Below are positions 10,641-19,297 of a stretch of 64,000 nt of DNA, piece by piece. The notes below the pieces were generated by a model. The model saw nothing but the letters and a program-made list of their open reading frames with translations. It searched no databases and was not told where the DNA came from. Both the position numbers and the translations under genes were made by a program. Each line of letters starts with the position of its first letter. The stretch's first letter is position 1. Origin of the DNA: CAWIXB01 sp963839955 (GTDB lineage Bacteria; Actinomycetota; Actinomycetes; JACCUZ01); the NCBI GenBank assembly GCA_963839955.1, contig CAWIXB010000001.1:1240001-1304000 (forward strand), written 5' to 3'.

Positions 10641-12110
10641 ATGACCGAGCCAGCTAGAGGCGTTGAGACAGCACAGATGACTTCCGTTCCCTACCGGGCA
10701 GAGGCGCAGCCGCACGACGGCGAGCAGCGCGATCTGGCCGACCGCCAGGCGCTGCGACGCGTCGCCGGGCTCTCGACCGAGCTCCAGGACGTCACCGAGG
10801 TCGAGTACCGCCAGCTGCGCCTGGAGCGCGTCGTGCTCATCGGCGTCTGGACCGGGGGCTCCATCGAGGCGGCCCAGAACTCGCTGGCCGAGCTCGCGGC
10901 GCTCGCCGAGACCGCTGGTGCCGTGGTGCTCGACGGGCTCATCCAGCGCCGCGACCGGCCGGACACGGCGACGTACGTCGGCTCCGGGAAGGCGCGCGAG
11001 CTGCGCGACATCATCGTCGCCGAGGGCGCCGACACGCTCGTGTGCGACGGCGAGCTGACCCCCGGCCAGCTGCGCCAGCTCGAGGAGGTCGTCAAGGTCA
11101 AGGTCATCGACCGGACCGCGCTGATCCTCGACATCTTCGCCCAGCACGCCAAGAGCCGTGAGGGCAAGGCGCAGGTGGAGCTGGCCCAGATGGAGTACAT
11201 GCTCCCGAGGCTGCGCGGTTGGGGTGAGTCGATGTCCCGCCAGGCCGGCGGTGCCGGAGGCTCCGGCTCCGGGGGCGTGGGCACCCGCGGCCCGGGCGAG
11301 ACCAAGATCGAGACCGACCGGCGTCGGATCCGGACCCGGATGGCCAAGCTGCGCCGTGAGATCGGCGGCATGAGGACGGCGCGCGACACCAAGCGTCAGG
11401 AGCGCCGCCGTCACGAGGTGCCCTCGGTCGCGATCGCGGGCTACACCAACGCCGGCAAGTCCTCGCTGCTCAACCGGCTCACCGACGCGGGCGTGCTGGT
11501 CGAGAACGCGCTCTTCGCCACCCTCGATCCGACGGTGCGCCGCGCGCAGACCCCGGACGGCCGCGACTACACGCTCTCCGACACCGTCGGGTTCGTCCGC
11601 CACCTGCCCCACCAGCTCGTCGAGGCCTTCCGCTCCACGCTCGAGGAGGTCGGCGGCGCCGACCTGCTGCTGCACGTCGTCGATGCGTCCGACCCCGACC
11701 CCGAGGCGCAGCTCGCCGCGGTGCGCGAGGTGCTGGCCGACGTCGACGCCCACGACGTCCGCGAGGTCGTCGTCGTGAACAAGGCCGACGTCGCCGCACC
11801 CGAGGTCGTCGATCGGCTGCTGCTGCGCGAGCCGCACGCCGTCGTCGTGTCGGCGCGCACCGGCCAGGGTCTGGAAGGGCTGCGGGCGCTCATCGCCGAC
11901 GAGCTGCCCAAGCCGTCCGTGCCGGTCGACGTCCTGGTGCCCTACGACAGGGGCGACCTCGTGTCACGTGTGCACGACGAGGGCGACGGCATCGAGGCCG
12001 AGCACGTCGCCGAGGGGACGCGGCTGCGGGCGAGGGTCACCCACGCCTTGGCCGGCGAGCTCGCCGCCTTCAACGGCAACGGCAACGGCAACGGCAAGCC
12101 CAAGCCCTGA
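10641..12110 (+). CDS. hflX: GTPase HflX (ribosome-associated)
   Basis: A 489-residue translational GTPase; family members bind the 50S subunit and split stalled ribosomes. The N-terminal HflX domain contains LDGLIQRRDRPDTATYVGSG and the glycine-rich GTRGPGETKIETDRRRI element. The G domain has G1 GYTNAGKSS (residue 267), G3 DTVGF, G4 NKAD and a G5-like SAR. Start ATG 10641 (MTEPARG) is a choice; ATG 10677 is a shorter alternative and the ribosome binding site is weak. The C-terminus ends in a low-complexity NGNGNGNG run and the stop is directly followed by a CCCCCA repeat tract. Confidence 0.94.
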   Translation: MTEPARGVETAQMTSVPYRAEAQPHDGEQRDLADRQALRRVAGLSTELQDVTEVEYRQLRLERVVLIGVWTGGSIEAAQNSLAELAALAETAGAVVLDGLIQRRDRPDTATYVGSGKARELRDIIVAEGADTLVCDGELTPGQLRQLEEVVKVKVIDRTALILDIFAQHAKSREGKAQVELAQMEYMLPRLRGWGESMSRQAGGAGGSGSGGVGTRGPGETKIETDRRRIRTRMAKLRREIGGMRTARDTKRQERRRHEVPSVAIAGYTNAGKSSLLNRLTDAGVLVENALFATLDPTVRRAQTPDGRDYTLSDTVGFVRHLPHQLVEAFRSTLEEVGGADLLLHVVDASDPDPEAQLAAVREVLADVDAHDVREVVVVNKADVAAPEVVDRLLLREPHAVVVSARTGQGLEGLRALIADELPKPSVPVDVLVPYDRGDLVSRVHDEGDGIEAEHVAEGTRLRARVTHALAGELAAFNGNGNGNGKPKP

Positions 12111-12170
12111 CCCCCACCCCCACCCCCACCCCCACCCCCACCCCCACCCCCACCCCCACCCCCACCCCCC
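12111..12170. repeat. CCCCCA hexanucleotide tandem tract abutting the hflX stop
   Basis: Nine perfect CCCCCA units plus a final run of C begin on the base after the hflX TGA. The minus strand therefore reads as repeated GGGGGT, a sequence type able to form G-quadruplexes. It is non-coding and probably varies in copy number. Confidence 0.9.
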
Positions 12171-12183
12171 GGCTCCCAACCCC

Positions 12184-12604
12184 GTGGTGATCATGCAGTT
12201 GTGCAGCTGCGCCTCTCTCACCTGCGCAAACTCCAGTGGTGATCATGCAGTTGTGCAGCACGCCCTGGACTGACCGCCGCACGCGTCGCTGGCGGACCGG
12301 GTCCCGAAGATCGCAACCAGGCCCCACAAAGGTGTCGGCATCGGGCCCGAGGCACGCTCACCGTGAACGACCGAGCGAGGTAAAGGCTCGCGTTGTGGGG
12401 GCTGTTGCGATCACCCAAGGAGCGGGCGGAGACAGACGGGACAGAACCGGCGAGATGACGCGGCCGGGCGAGCAGCGACCGATCAGGCGCCCCCGGCCCG
12501 TCGAGTACGCCGGAGCGTTGCCGACCAAGGGCTGCACAACTGCATGATCACCGCACGGGTTTGCGCAGGTCAGAGCGTTGGTCCGGCACAACTGCATGAT
12601 CACC
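12184..12604. repeat. Nested inverted-repeat element with four copies of a 19-bp motif
   Basis: The 19-mer GGTGATCATGCAGTTGTGC occurs twice on the plus strand (within 12184-12206 and 12236-12258) and twice inverted (12532-12552 and 12586-12604). The direct pair share 23 identical bases. In each pair the spacer contains CCTGCGCAAAC, so the two pairs are copies of the same roughly 73-75-bp unit in opposite orientation, flanking about 270 bp. I see no convincing protein gene inside. The layout resembles a miniature inverted-repeat element or REP-like intergenic repeat; the identity is not known to me. Confidence 0.75.
12309..12412. other. Inner imperfect stem of the repeat element (possible structured RNA)
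   Basis: Bases 12309-12329 (GATCGCAACCAGGCCCCAC core) and 12393-12412 (GTGGGGGCTGTTGCGATC core) form an imperfect inverted repeat of about 20 bp around a 63-nt loop. The loop contains a smaller GAGC/GCTC hairpin. It sits centrally between the outer inverted motif pairs. A folded transcript or a DNA cruciform is possible; no promoter was identified. Confidence 0.4.
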
Positions 12605-12749
12605 GGTGAAGGGTGGGGTGGCGGGTGGGTGAGAAGGCGGCAAGTAACAGAGAGTAACTGTGCGATTACGGTGCCGGATTTGTCTGTAGGCCCGTTCTCG
12701 GGCTTCGCCAATCCGTCGATCCTCCCGTGGCCGAACGAGTGTCGCCACC

Positions 12750-12768
12750 GCTGTGACGCCGTCACAGC
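12750..12768. promoter_or_regulatory. Palindromic operator-like site before the DUF4331 gene
   Basis: GCTGTGAC-GCC-GTCACAGC is a perfect 8-bp inverted repeat with a 3-nt centre, ending 23 nt before the DUF4331 start. It resembles a CRP/FNR-type TGTGA/TCACA pair but with a 5-nt rather than 6-nt spacer. It could control the three-gene operon that follows. Confidence 0.45.
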
Positions 12769-12791
12769 CACTCACCCCTCGGGAGGGGACC

Positions 12792-14330
12792 ATGTCTCGA
12801 TCGAGACAGCCCGCACGGGCACGCGCAGTCGCGCTGCTCGGCGTGGGCACACTGCTCGTCGGCGGCGGCCTCGCCGGCCTCGCGCCCGGCGGCGCCACCG
12901 CATCAAGTCACCGGGAGGCCCCGGCCATCTCGGGGATGCCGGAGTACGACAACACCGACACCTACGCGTTCGTCAGCCCGGACAAGCCCGACACGGTCAC
13001 CCTCGTGGGGTCCTGGATCCCGTTCGAGGAGCCGGCGGGCGGGCCGAACTTCTACCCGTGGGCAACCGACGCCCGCTACAACATCAACATCGACAACGAT
13101 GGCGATGCCAAGCCGGACATCACCTACCGGTGGAAGTTCAAGAACAAGCGCACACCCGGCCCGGCGGACAGCTTCACCGGCAACGGCACGTTCCTGCACA
13201 ACAACGGGCCGGTGACGTCGCTCAACGACGCGAACCTGCTCTTCCGGCAGACCTACGACCTGCGCAAGGTCAGCTACAACAACGCCGGGTACGTCACCAG
13301 CCGCCGCACCTTGCTCGACGACGCGCCCGTGGTGCCGTCGCGTGTGGGGAATGCGTCGATGCCGAACTACGACGCGCTGTTCAACGCGGGGATCAAGAGC
13401 GTCACCGGCGGGATCAAGTCCTTCGCCGGCCAGTCAGACGACCCGTTCTTCCTCGACCTGCGCGTCTTCGACCTCCTCTACGGCGGCAACCTGTCCGAGG
13501 TCGGTAACGACACCCTCGCGGGGTTCAACGTGAACACCCTCGCCCTGCAGGTCCCGAAGGCCAAGCTGACCGCCGGCGACCCGGTGATCGGCGTGTGGAG
13601 CACGACGGACCGCCGCAACGCGCACGGCGCCTACAGCCAGGTGTCGCGACTGGGCAACCCGTTGGTCAACGAGGTGGTCGTGCCCTACCGGGTCAAGGAC
13701 GCGTTCAACGCCTCCAAGCCGACCGATGACGGTGCGGCTGCCCCGCTGGTCACCAACCCGGAGCTCGCGAAGATCATCCAGGCGGTCTACGGCATCCCGG
13801 CCCCCAAGACACCGCGCAACGACCTCGTGTCGGTGTTCCTCACCGGTGTCGCCGGGCTGAACAAGCCGGCCAGTGTCACGCCGAGCGAGCAGCTCCGGCT
13901 GAACACGTCGATCAAGCCGTCGACGTCAAAGAAGCGGCTCGGCGTCATTGACGGCGACAACGCCGGGTTCCCCAACGGCCGTCGCCTTTCCGACGACGTG
14001 GTCGACATCGCCCTGCAGGTGGTCGAGGGCGAGCTTGTCGGCTCGAAGAACGACCTGGGTGACGCGGTGAACCAGAACGACAAGGAGTTCCGGAGGAGCT
14101 TCCCGTACGTCGCCACGCCGCACTCCGGGTCGACCGTGAATCCGCACAAGGTCAACAAGGGCTTCACGGCCCTGACCGGCGGCAAGGCGCCGGACACCCC
14201 GGCAGGGGGCGGGCTCACCGACAGCCCGGTCGCCCCTGTCGCGCTGATCGGAGTCGGCGCGCTGTTGCTGGCCGCTGGTGCATTCGCCACGACCAGGTGG
14301 ACGCGACGCCCGCACGTCGCGACTGCCTGA
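12792..14330 (+). CDS. Exported DUF4331 domain protein
   Basis: A 512-residue protein of unknown function with a signal peptide (ALLGVGTLLVGGGLAGL, then ATASSHREAPAI) and a C-terminal membrane segment (PVALIGVGALLLAAGAF) ending in RWTRRP, so it is probably anchored facing outward. SHREAP after the signal peptide and the NTDTYAFVSPDKP stretch are typical of DUF4331. ATG 12792 has a strong GGGAGGGG site 2-3 nt upstream. It leads a unit with a TPR protein and a Ni/Co transporter, suggesting a role in metal handling or a surface metalloprotein; that is inference from context only. Confidence 0.88.
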   Translation: MSRSRQPARARAVALLGVGTLLVGGGLAGLAPGGATASSHREAPAISGMPEYDNTDTYAFVSPDKPDTVTLVGSWIPFEEPAGGPNFYPWATDARYNINIDNDGDAKPDITYRWKFKNKRTPGPADSFTGNGTFLHNNGPVTSLNDANLLFRQTYDLRKVSYNNAGYVTSRRTLLDDAPVVPSRVGNASMPNYDALFNAGIKSVTGGIKSFAGQSDDPFFLDLRVFDLLYGGNLSEVGNDTLAGFNVNTLALQVPKAKLTAGDPVIGVWSTTDRRNAHGAYSQVSRLGNPLVNEVVVPYRVKDAFNASKPTDDGAAAPLVTNPELAKIIQAVYGIPAPKTPRNDLVSVFLTGVAGLNKPASVTPSEQLRLNTSIKPSTSKKRLGVIDGDNAGFPNGRRLSDDVVDIALQVVEGELVGSKNDLGDAVNQNDKEFRRSFPYVATPHSGSTVNPHKVNKGFTALTGGKAPDTPAGGGLTDSPVAPVALIGVGALLLAAGAFATTRWTRRPHVATA

Positions 14331-14342
14331 CCAGATGAGTCG

Positions 14343-14376
14343 CCCGCCCGGCTGCGGCACTCCGCAGCCGGGCGGG
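14343..14376 (+). terminator. Perfect 15-bp hairpin between the DUF4331 and TPR genes
   Basis: CCCGCCCGGCTGCGG and its exact complement flank a 4-nt CACT loop, starting 12 nt after the DUF4331 stop. There is no U-run. It could act as a partial terminator or mRNA-stability hairpin that sets DUF4331 expression above the downstream TPR and transporter genes. Confidence 0.6.
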
Positions 14377-14400
14377 AGACCGGGAAGCGAAGGAAACCGC

Positions 14401-15729
14401 ATGACGCCTCTGCTGAGGACGATCCGCGTGGCACTCGTCGTCGTCACGCTCAGCGCGATCATCACGCTCGCCGCCACCATCTCTCTGGGTGGCGCGGCCG
14501 ACGACCGTCGCGGTGCCGTGCCACAGGAGCCGGTCGCGTTGCAGCGGCTGGGCTCCTCCGACCTCTCCGCCGTCGTTGCCGGGCTGCAGCAAGGGCTGCG
14601 CGCGCAGCCCGAGGACGAGCGCGCGTGGTCCACGCTCGCCCTCGCCTACGTCGAGCAGGCCCGGGTCACCGCGGACCCCAGCTACTACCCGAAGGCCGAG
14701 CGCGCTCTTGACCGGGCCGCCCGGCTGTCGTCCGGCGACGACCTGATGCTCACCGGTCGCGCCACCCTCGCCGGGGCTCGCCATGACTTCACCGCCGCAC
14801 GCGCGTTCGCTGACCGCGCGCTGCGAACCAACCCCTACAACGCGCAGGCGCACGCCGTACGGTCGGACGCGCTCACCGAGCTCGGCCGCTACGCTGCCGC
14901 GTCCGCGGCCGCAACACGCGCCGACCAGCTGCGGCCCGGCGACGGCACATTCGCACGGCTGTCCTATCAGGCGGAGCTGCGCGGCGACCTGGCCGGCGCG
15001 ATGCGGCTGATGCGTGCCGCACAGACAGCGGCGGCCAGGCCGGAGTCCTTCGCGTTCGCGGCCGCCCACCTCGGCGAGCTGGCCCGCGCGTCCGGAAGCA
15101 CGCGCGCCGCCGCGCGGCACTTCGCCGCTGCCCTCGACGCCGACCCCGACAGTGGTGCGGCGCGAGTCGGCCGGGCCCGGCTCGCCGTCGCCCGCGGCAA
15201 CATCGCTCGCGCCGAGCGCGACTACCTCGCCGTCGTACGCCGGCTGCCTCTGCCCGAGTACGTCGTGGAGCTGGGCGAGCTCTACCAGGCGAGCGGTCGG
15301 CCCGAGCAGGCCCGGCGGCAGTACGCCGTGGCCGCCGCCTCGGCCGCGTTGGCCCGGTCCAACGGCGTCGGCACCGACCTCGAGACGGCACTCTTCGAGG
15401 CCGACCACGGCATCGCGAGCGAGGCGCTTCGCGCGGCGCGCGACGAGTGGGGTCGCCGGCACAGCGTGCACACCGCCGACGCACTGGCCTGGGCCCTGCA
15501 CACGTCCGGCCAGTCCGCGCAGGCCCTTCCGTATGCCCGCCGGGCAACCTCGCAGGGCAGCCAGGACGCGCGGGTCCTGTTCCACCGCGGTGTGATCGAG
15601 GCCGCCGCCGGTGACGCGGCGCTCGCGCGCCGGTTGCTGACCCGTGCAGTCGAGGTCGACGGCGGCAGCCACCCGCTACGCGCCCAGCAGGCCCGCACGC
15701 TGCTCGCCGGCCTGGGAGAGAACCGATGA
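14401..15729 (+). CDS. Membrane-anchored tetratricopeptide repeat protein
   Basis: A 442-residue protein with an N-terminal signal-anchor (VALVVVTLSAIITLAATI) and then TPR-like helical repeats over most of its length (for example ERAWSTLALAYVEQARV, AEYVVELGELYQASGR-like and ADALAWALHTSGQSAQALPYARRA segments). TPR proteins act as assembly scaffolds; the partner is unknown. The start at 14401 follows a GAAGGAAACCGC ribosome binding site. The stop overlaps the transporter start by 4 nt (ATGA), so the two are translationally coupled. Confidence 0.85.
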   Translation: MTPLLRTIRVALVVVTLSAIITLAATISLGGAADDRRGAVPQEPVALQRLGSSDLSAVVAGLQQGLRAQPEDERAWSTLALAYVEQARVTADPSYYPKAERALDRAARLSSGDDLMLTGRATLAGARHDFTAARAFADRALRTNPYNAQAHAVRSDALTELGRYAAASAAATRADQLRPGDGTFARLSYQAELRGDLAGAMRLMRAAQTAAARPESFAFAAAHLGELARASGSTRAAARHFAAALDADPDSGAARVGRARLAVARGNIARAERDYLAVVRRLPLPEYVVELGELYQASGRPEQARRQYAVAAASAALARSNGVGTDLETALFEADHGIASEALRAARDEWGRRHSVHTADALAWALHTSGQSAQALPYARRATSQGSQDARVLFHRGVIEAAAGDAALARRLLTRAVEVDGGSHPLRAQQARTLLAGLGENR

Positions 15730-17324
15730 CGCGTCGCATGCTTCTGCGGGCTGCCGTGTTCGGCGCTGTCGCCAGCGTCGTCGTGCTGCTCGTTCCGGGC
15801 ACGGCGTCCGCCCATCCGCTGGGCAACTTCACCGTGAACCGCTTCAGTGAGCTCGTCGTCGGCGTCGAGTCCGTGCGCGTCGACCACGTGCTCGACCTGG
15901 CGGAGATTCCTACCGCGCAGCGGACGCCGGCGATCGACAGCGACGGCGACAGGGCGCTGTCCCGGGCCGAGCTCGCGACCTACGCACGTGACGCGTGCGC
16001 GGACTCGGCCGACACGCTGTCGTTGACCGTGGCGGGCAGGCCGGTCGCGCTCGACGTGCGCCGGTCGACAGCCCGCACCGTGGCCGGACAGGCCGGACTG
16101 CCGACGATGCGGGTGCACTGTGCTCTGTCGGCATCGACGCCGACCCTGGCCGGCCCGCGCGGCGTTTCCCTCGTGGACACCGCCGCCGACGCGGAGATCG
16201 GCTGGCGCGAGATCATCGCCGTCGGCGACCGGACGACGGTTGTCGAGTCGGACGTGTCGGCCCGCAGCACGAGCCGGCGGCTGACCCGCTACCCGGCAGA
16301 CCTCTTGTCCAGTCCGCTCGATGTGCGCGCGGCGAACGTGCGCGTGACGCCGGGCGGTCCGGCCCTCGGTGACAACGCAGACGTGGGGGGCACTGGACTG
16401 CCCACCAAGCGCCTGACGGGGGCGTTCGAAGGTCTGGTGACCACCTACGACGGAAATCCGTTGGTCGTCCTCGGCGGCCTGCTGGCGGCGCTCGCCCTGG
16501 GCGCGGCGCACGCCCTCGCGCCGGGGCACGGCAAGACCGTGATGGCCTTCTACCTGAGTGGTCCGCGCCAGGGCGGCGTCCGCGCCGCCGGCACGGTGGC
16601 GGCAACCGTGACCGTGACGCACACGGCCGGTGTGCTGCTGCTCGGCGTGCTGGTGAGCGCCGGCACCGGCTTCGTGCCCGCCCGGCTCTATCCGTGGCTC
16701 ACGGTCGCGAGCGGGCTGCTCGTCGCCGCGGTCGGCGTCACCCTCCTTCGCGCTGCGCGCCACCCGCACACCCACGAGCATCCGCACCCGCACGCGCACG
16801 CACAGGCGCACCGCGATGTCGTGCCCGATCACGCGCGCCTGCCGGTGCTGGTCGGTGCAGCGACGCAGGAGCACGCCGAGACCGCGCACGGGCACCGCGA
16901 CGACGGGCATCGTCACGACCACGGCCGTCACCACGACGCCCGCCACCACAGCGGCCATGACCACGACGGCGGTCATCACCAGCACCGGCCCGCCTCGCGC
17001 CGCTCGCTGATCGCGATCGGGATGGCCGGCGGTCTGGTCCCGAGCCCGTCCGCGCTGGTCGTCTTCCTGGCCGCACTAGCCGTCGGGCACGCCTGGTTCG
17101 GCGTACTCCTCGTCGTCGCGTTCGGCCTCGGCATGGCGGTGACGCTCTCCGCCGTCGGGCTGCTCGTGATGCGGCTCCGGACCAGGTTCGATGGCCGGCT
17201 CGCCAGCCGGGCCGGGTCGCGCGGCGCCCGCGTGTTGCGAGCCCTGCCGCTCGTCACCGCATGCTCGGTGCTGGTTCTCGGCCTCGGGATCGCGGCACGA
17301 GGAGTCGGCGTCATCGGCGGCTGA
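15726..17324 (+). CDS. NicO/RcnA-type nickel/cobalt transporter with exported N-terminal domain
   Basis: A 532-residue polytopic membrane protein. A signal peptide (VVLLVPGTASA) precedes an extracytoplasmic domain beginning HPLGNFTVNRF (residues about 30-230). The C-terminal half has the NicO signature HALAPGHGKTVMAFYL, about six membrane segments, and a histidine-rich loop (roughly residues 340-420, dense in H and D) suited to metal binding. The family moves Ni2+ or Co2+; direction cannot be told from sequence. It is coupled to the TPR gene and lies downstream of the DUF4331 gene. It ends 11 nt before the convergent S9 peptidase gene. Confidence 0.87.
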   Translation: MTRRMLLRAAVFGAVASVVVLLVPGTASAHPLGNFTVNRFSELVVGVESVRVDHVLDLAEIPTAQRTPAIDSDGDRALSRAELATYARDACADSADTLSLTVAGRPVALDVRRSTARTVAGQAGLPTMRVHCALSASTPTLAGPRGVSLVDTAADAEIGWREIIAVGDRTTVVESDVSARSTSRRLTRYPADLLSSPLDVRAANVRVTPGGPALGDNADVGGTGLPTKRLTGAFEGLVTTYDGNPLVVLGGLLAALALGAAHALAPGHGKTVMAFYLSGPRQGGVRAAGTVAATVTVTHTAGVLLLGVLVSAGTGFVPARLYPWLTVASGLLVAAVGVTLLRAARHPHTHEHPHPHAHAQAHRDVVPDHARLPVLVGAATQEHAETAHGHRDDGHRHDHGRHHDARHHSGHDHDGGHHQHRPASRRSLIAIGMAGGLVPSPSALVVFLAALAVGHAWFGVLLVVAFGLGMAVTLSAVGLLVMRLRTRFDGRLASRAGSRGARVLRALPLVTACSVLVLGLGIAARGVGVIGG

Positions 17325-17335
17325 GCGTGCCAGCA

Positions 17336-19204
17336 CTACCCGTCAGTGCTCTCCTCAGCGCGGCTCTCCTGCGCCCGGCCACCGAGGTGCTGGGCGAGGA
17401 AGCTCTCCGCGGCGGCGTAGAACGTCTCGCGGTTCTCCGGCTTCGCCAGTCCGTGCCCCTCGTCGGGGAAGAGCAGGTAGTCGTGCGGCAGGCCCTTCTC
17501 GACGAGCGCTGCGACGATCTGCTCCGCCTCGGCCTGCTTGACCCGCGGGTCGTTGGCGCCCTGCGCGATCAGGACGGGGATGCGGATCGCGTCGACGTGC
17601 GCGAGCGGCGAGCGGTCCCAGAGCATCTCGCGTTCGTCGTCGGGGTGACCGATCCGTTGGTAGAGCATGGCTCGCATCGGCGCCCAGTAGTCGGGGATCG
17701 ACGACAGCAGCGTCAGCAGGTTGGACGGACCGACCAGGTCGATCGCGCAGCGGAACACGTCAGGTGTGAAGGCGGCGCCGGCGAGGGCGGCGTACCCGCC
17801 GTACGACCCACCCATGACGGCGACCCGGTCACGGTCGACCCAGCCCTGCGCGACGACGTGGTCCACCGCGTCGACGAGGTCGTCCTGCATCGCGCGCCCC
17901 CACTGCTTGTCGCCCGCGCCGAGGAAGGCCTTGCCGTAGCCCGTCGAGCCTCGGTAGTTGACCTGTACCGACACGTAGCCGCGGTTCGCGAGCCACTGGG
18001 CGTCGGGCGAGTAGCCCCACCGGTCGCGCACCCACGGCCCACCGTGAACATCGAGCACCGCGGGCAGCGCGGACCTGTCCACGCCGCGGGGGAAGGACAG
18101 GTAGCCGTGCACCGTGAGCCCGTCGCGTGCCCTGAAGGAGAACGGCTCCATCGGCGCGAGCTCGTGCTCCTCGAGTTCTTCGCGGTGCGCGAAGAGGTAC
18201 GTCGTCGCGCCCGACGCGCGGTCGTAGACGTAGAACCTGGTCGGCCCGTCGGAGACCGACAGCGAGACCAGCCACCGCGTGTCGGAACGCTCCTGCCGGT
18301 CCACCCCGAGCTCACCGTCGCCGAGTGCGTCCAGACGGGCGAGGTCGGCGTCGAGAGACGCGTCGAGCGGGACGACGCGGGCGCGTTCCTCGTCGTAGAC
18401 CACGGCCTGGGGCAGCCGGGTCTTCGGGTCGCGCCACACCTCCGCCACGTCGTAGACCGGGTCCCCGGCGACGACGGTGCGACTCCCGTCGCGGAGGTCG
18501 ACGCGCACGAGCCGCGTCGCGTTCGCGTCCATCGAGGTGAGGACGTACAGCTCCTTGTTGTCGCGGTCGAAGCCGATGACGTCCGTCGTGGTCGCGTCGT
18601 CGGCGGGCACCTCGAGGAACGGCTGGTAGTCGTCGTCGCCGGACCCGGTGCGCCGCAGGAACGTCACGCCGCCGTCCGGCTGCATGGTCATCCCGCCGCG
18701 CATCCACAGGTCGGTGTCGACCAGCCACGACACGAACCCCGGGTTGGTGGCCTCCTTGATGAGCGTGCCGCTCGTGAGGTCGAGCCGGTAGAGGTCGTGC
18801 AGCTGCGGGTTGTCCTGGTTGAGCCCGATCAGCATCGTCGTGGGGTGCCACCTGTTGTGGGCGAGGATCTGCGCGGTGACCTTGCGTTCCGGGGTGAGCA
18901 GACGTACGTCGCCGGTGGTGAGGTCGAGCGCATAGAGCCGCCAGTCCTCGTCGCCGTCGGTGTCCTGCAGGTAGACGAGGTGCCGGTCGTCGTGGCAGAA
19001 GAGAAACGTGCGGATGCCGCGGTCGCGGTCGTGGGTGACGGGTTGCGGCGGCCGGCTGCCGTCGGCAGGGCCCACCCAGACGTTGAGCACGCCGTTCTCC
19101 GGGGCTATGAAGCCGAGCAGGCTGCCGTCGGGGGACAGGCAGGGCGACATCCGGTCGGGGTTGCCGAACAGCACCGAGCGCGGGATCAACGGGGGAAGCG
19201 GCAT
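17336..19204 (-). CDS. S9 family prolyl oligopeptidase-like peptidase
   Basis: A 622-residue protein with an N-terminal beta-propeller (about 1-360) and a C-terminal alpha/beta-hydrolase peptidase domain. The catalytic serine lies in GGSYGGYAAL, the Asp in QGANDPRV and the His in FPDEGHGL, the usual S9 triad. There is no signal peptide, so it probably acts in the cytosol on peptides. The DHDRDRGIRTFLF and WRLYALDL propeller blades are characteristic. It starts at ATG 19204 and is monocistronic, convergent with the transporter gene. Confidence 0.93.
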   Translation of the reverse strand: MPLPPLIPRSVLFGNPDRMSPCLSPDGSLLGFIAPENGVLNVWVGPADGSRPPQPVTHDRDRGIRTFLFCHDDRHLVYLQDTDGDEDWRLYALDLTTGDVRLLTPERKVTAQILAHNRWHPTTMLIGLNQDNPQLHDLYRLDLTSGTLIKEATNPGFVSWLVDTDLWMRGGMTMQPDGGVTFLRRTGSGDDDYQPFLEVPADDATTTDVIGFDRDNKELYVLTSMDANATRLVRVDLRDGSRTVVAGDPVYDVAEVWRDPKTRLPQAVVYDEERARVVPLDASLDADLARLDALGDGELGVDRQERSDTRWLVSLSVSDGPTRFYVYDRASGATTYLFAHREELEEHELAPMEPFSFRARDGLTVHGYLSFPRGVDRSALPAVLDVHGGPWVRDRWGYSPDAQWLANRGYVSVQVNYRGSTGYGKAFLGAGDKQWGRAMQDDLVDAVDHVVAQGWVDRDRVAVMGGSYGGYAALAGAAFTPDVFRCAIDLVGPSNLLTLLSSIPDYWAPMRAMLYQRIGHPDDEREMLWDRSPLAHVDAIRIPVLIAQGANDPRVKQAEAEQIVAALVEKGLPHDYLLFPDEGHGLAKPENRETFYAAAESFLAQHLGGRAQESRAEESTDG

Positions 19205-19297
19205 GGTCGAAACGATATGTCCGAGCTTCGACGCGCAAGTGGCGCGGCCCGCCCCGGAAGGGCCGGCCGCGCCACGAGCACGGTTGGGCTGCTCCGG

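Noticed and set aside
12218..12418. Small minus-strand protein gene (66 codons) inside the repeat element
   Set aside because: It is encoded by the repeat motif itself, lacks a ribosome binding site and shows no coding signature.
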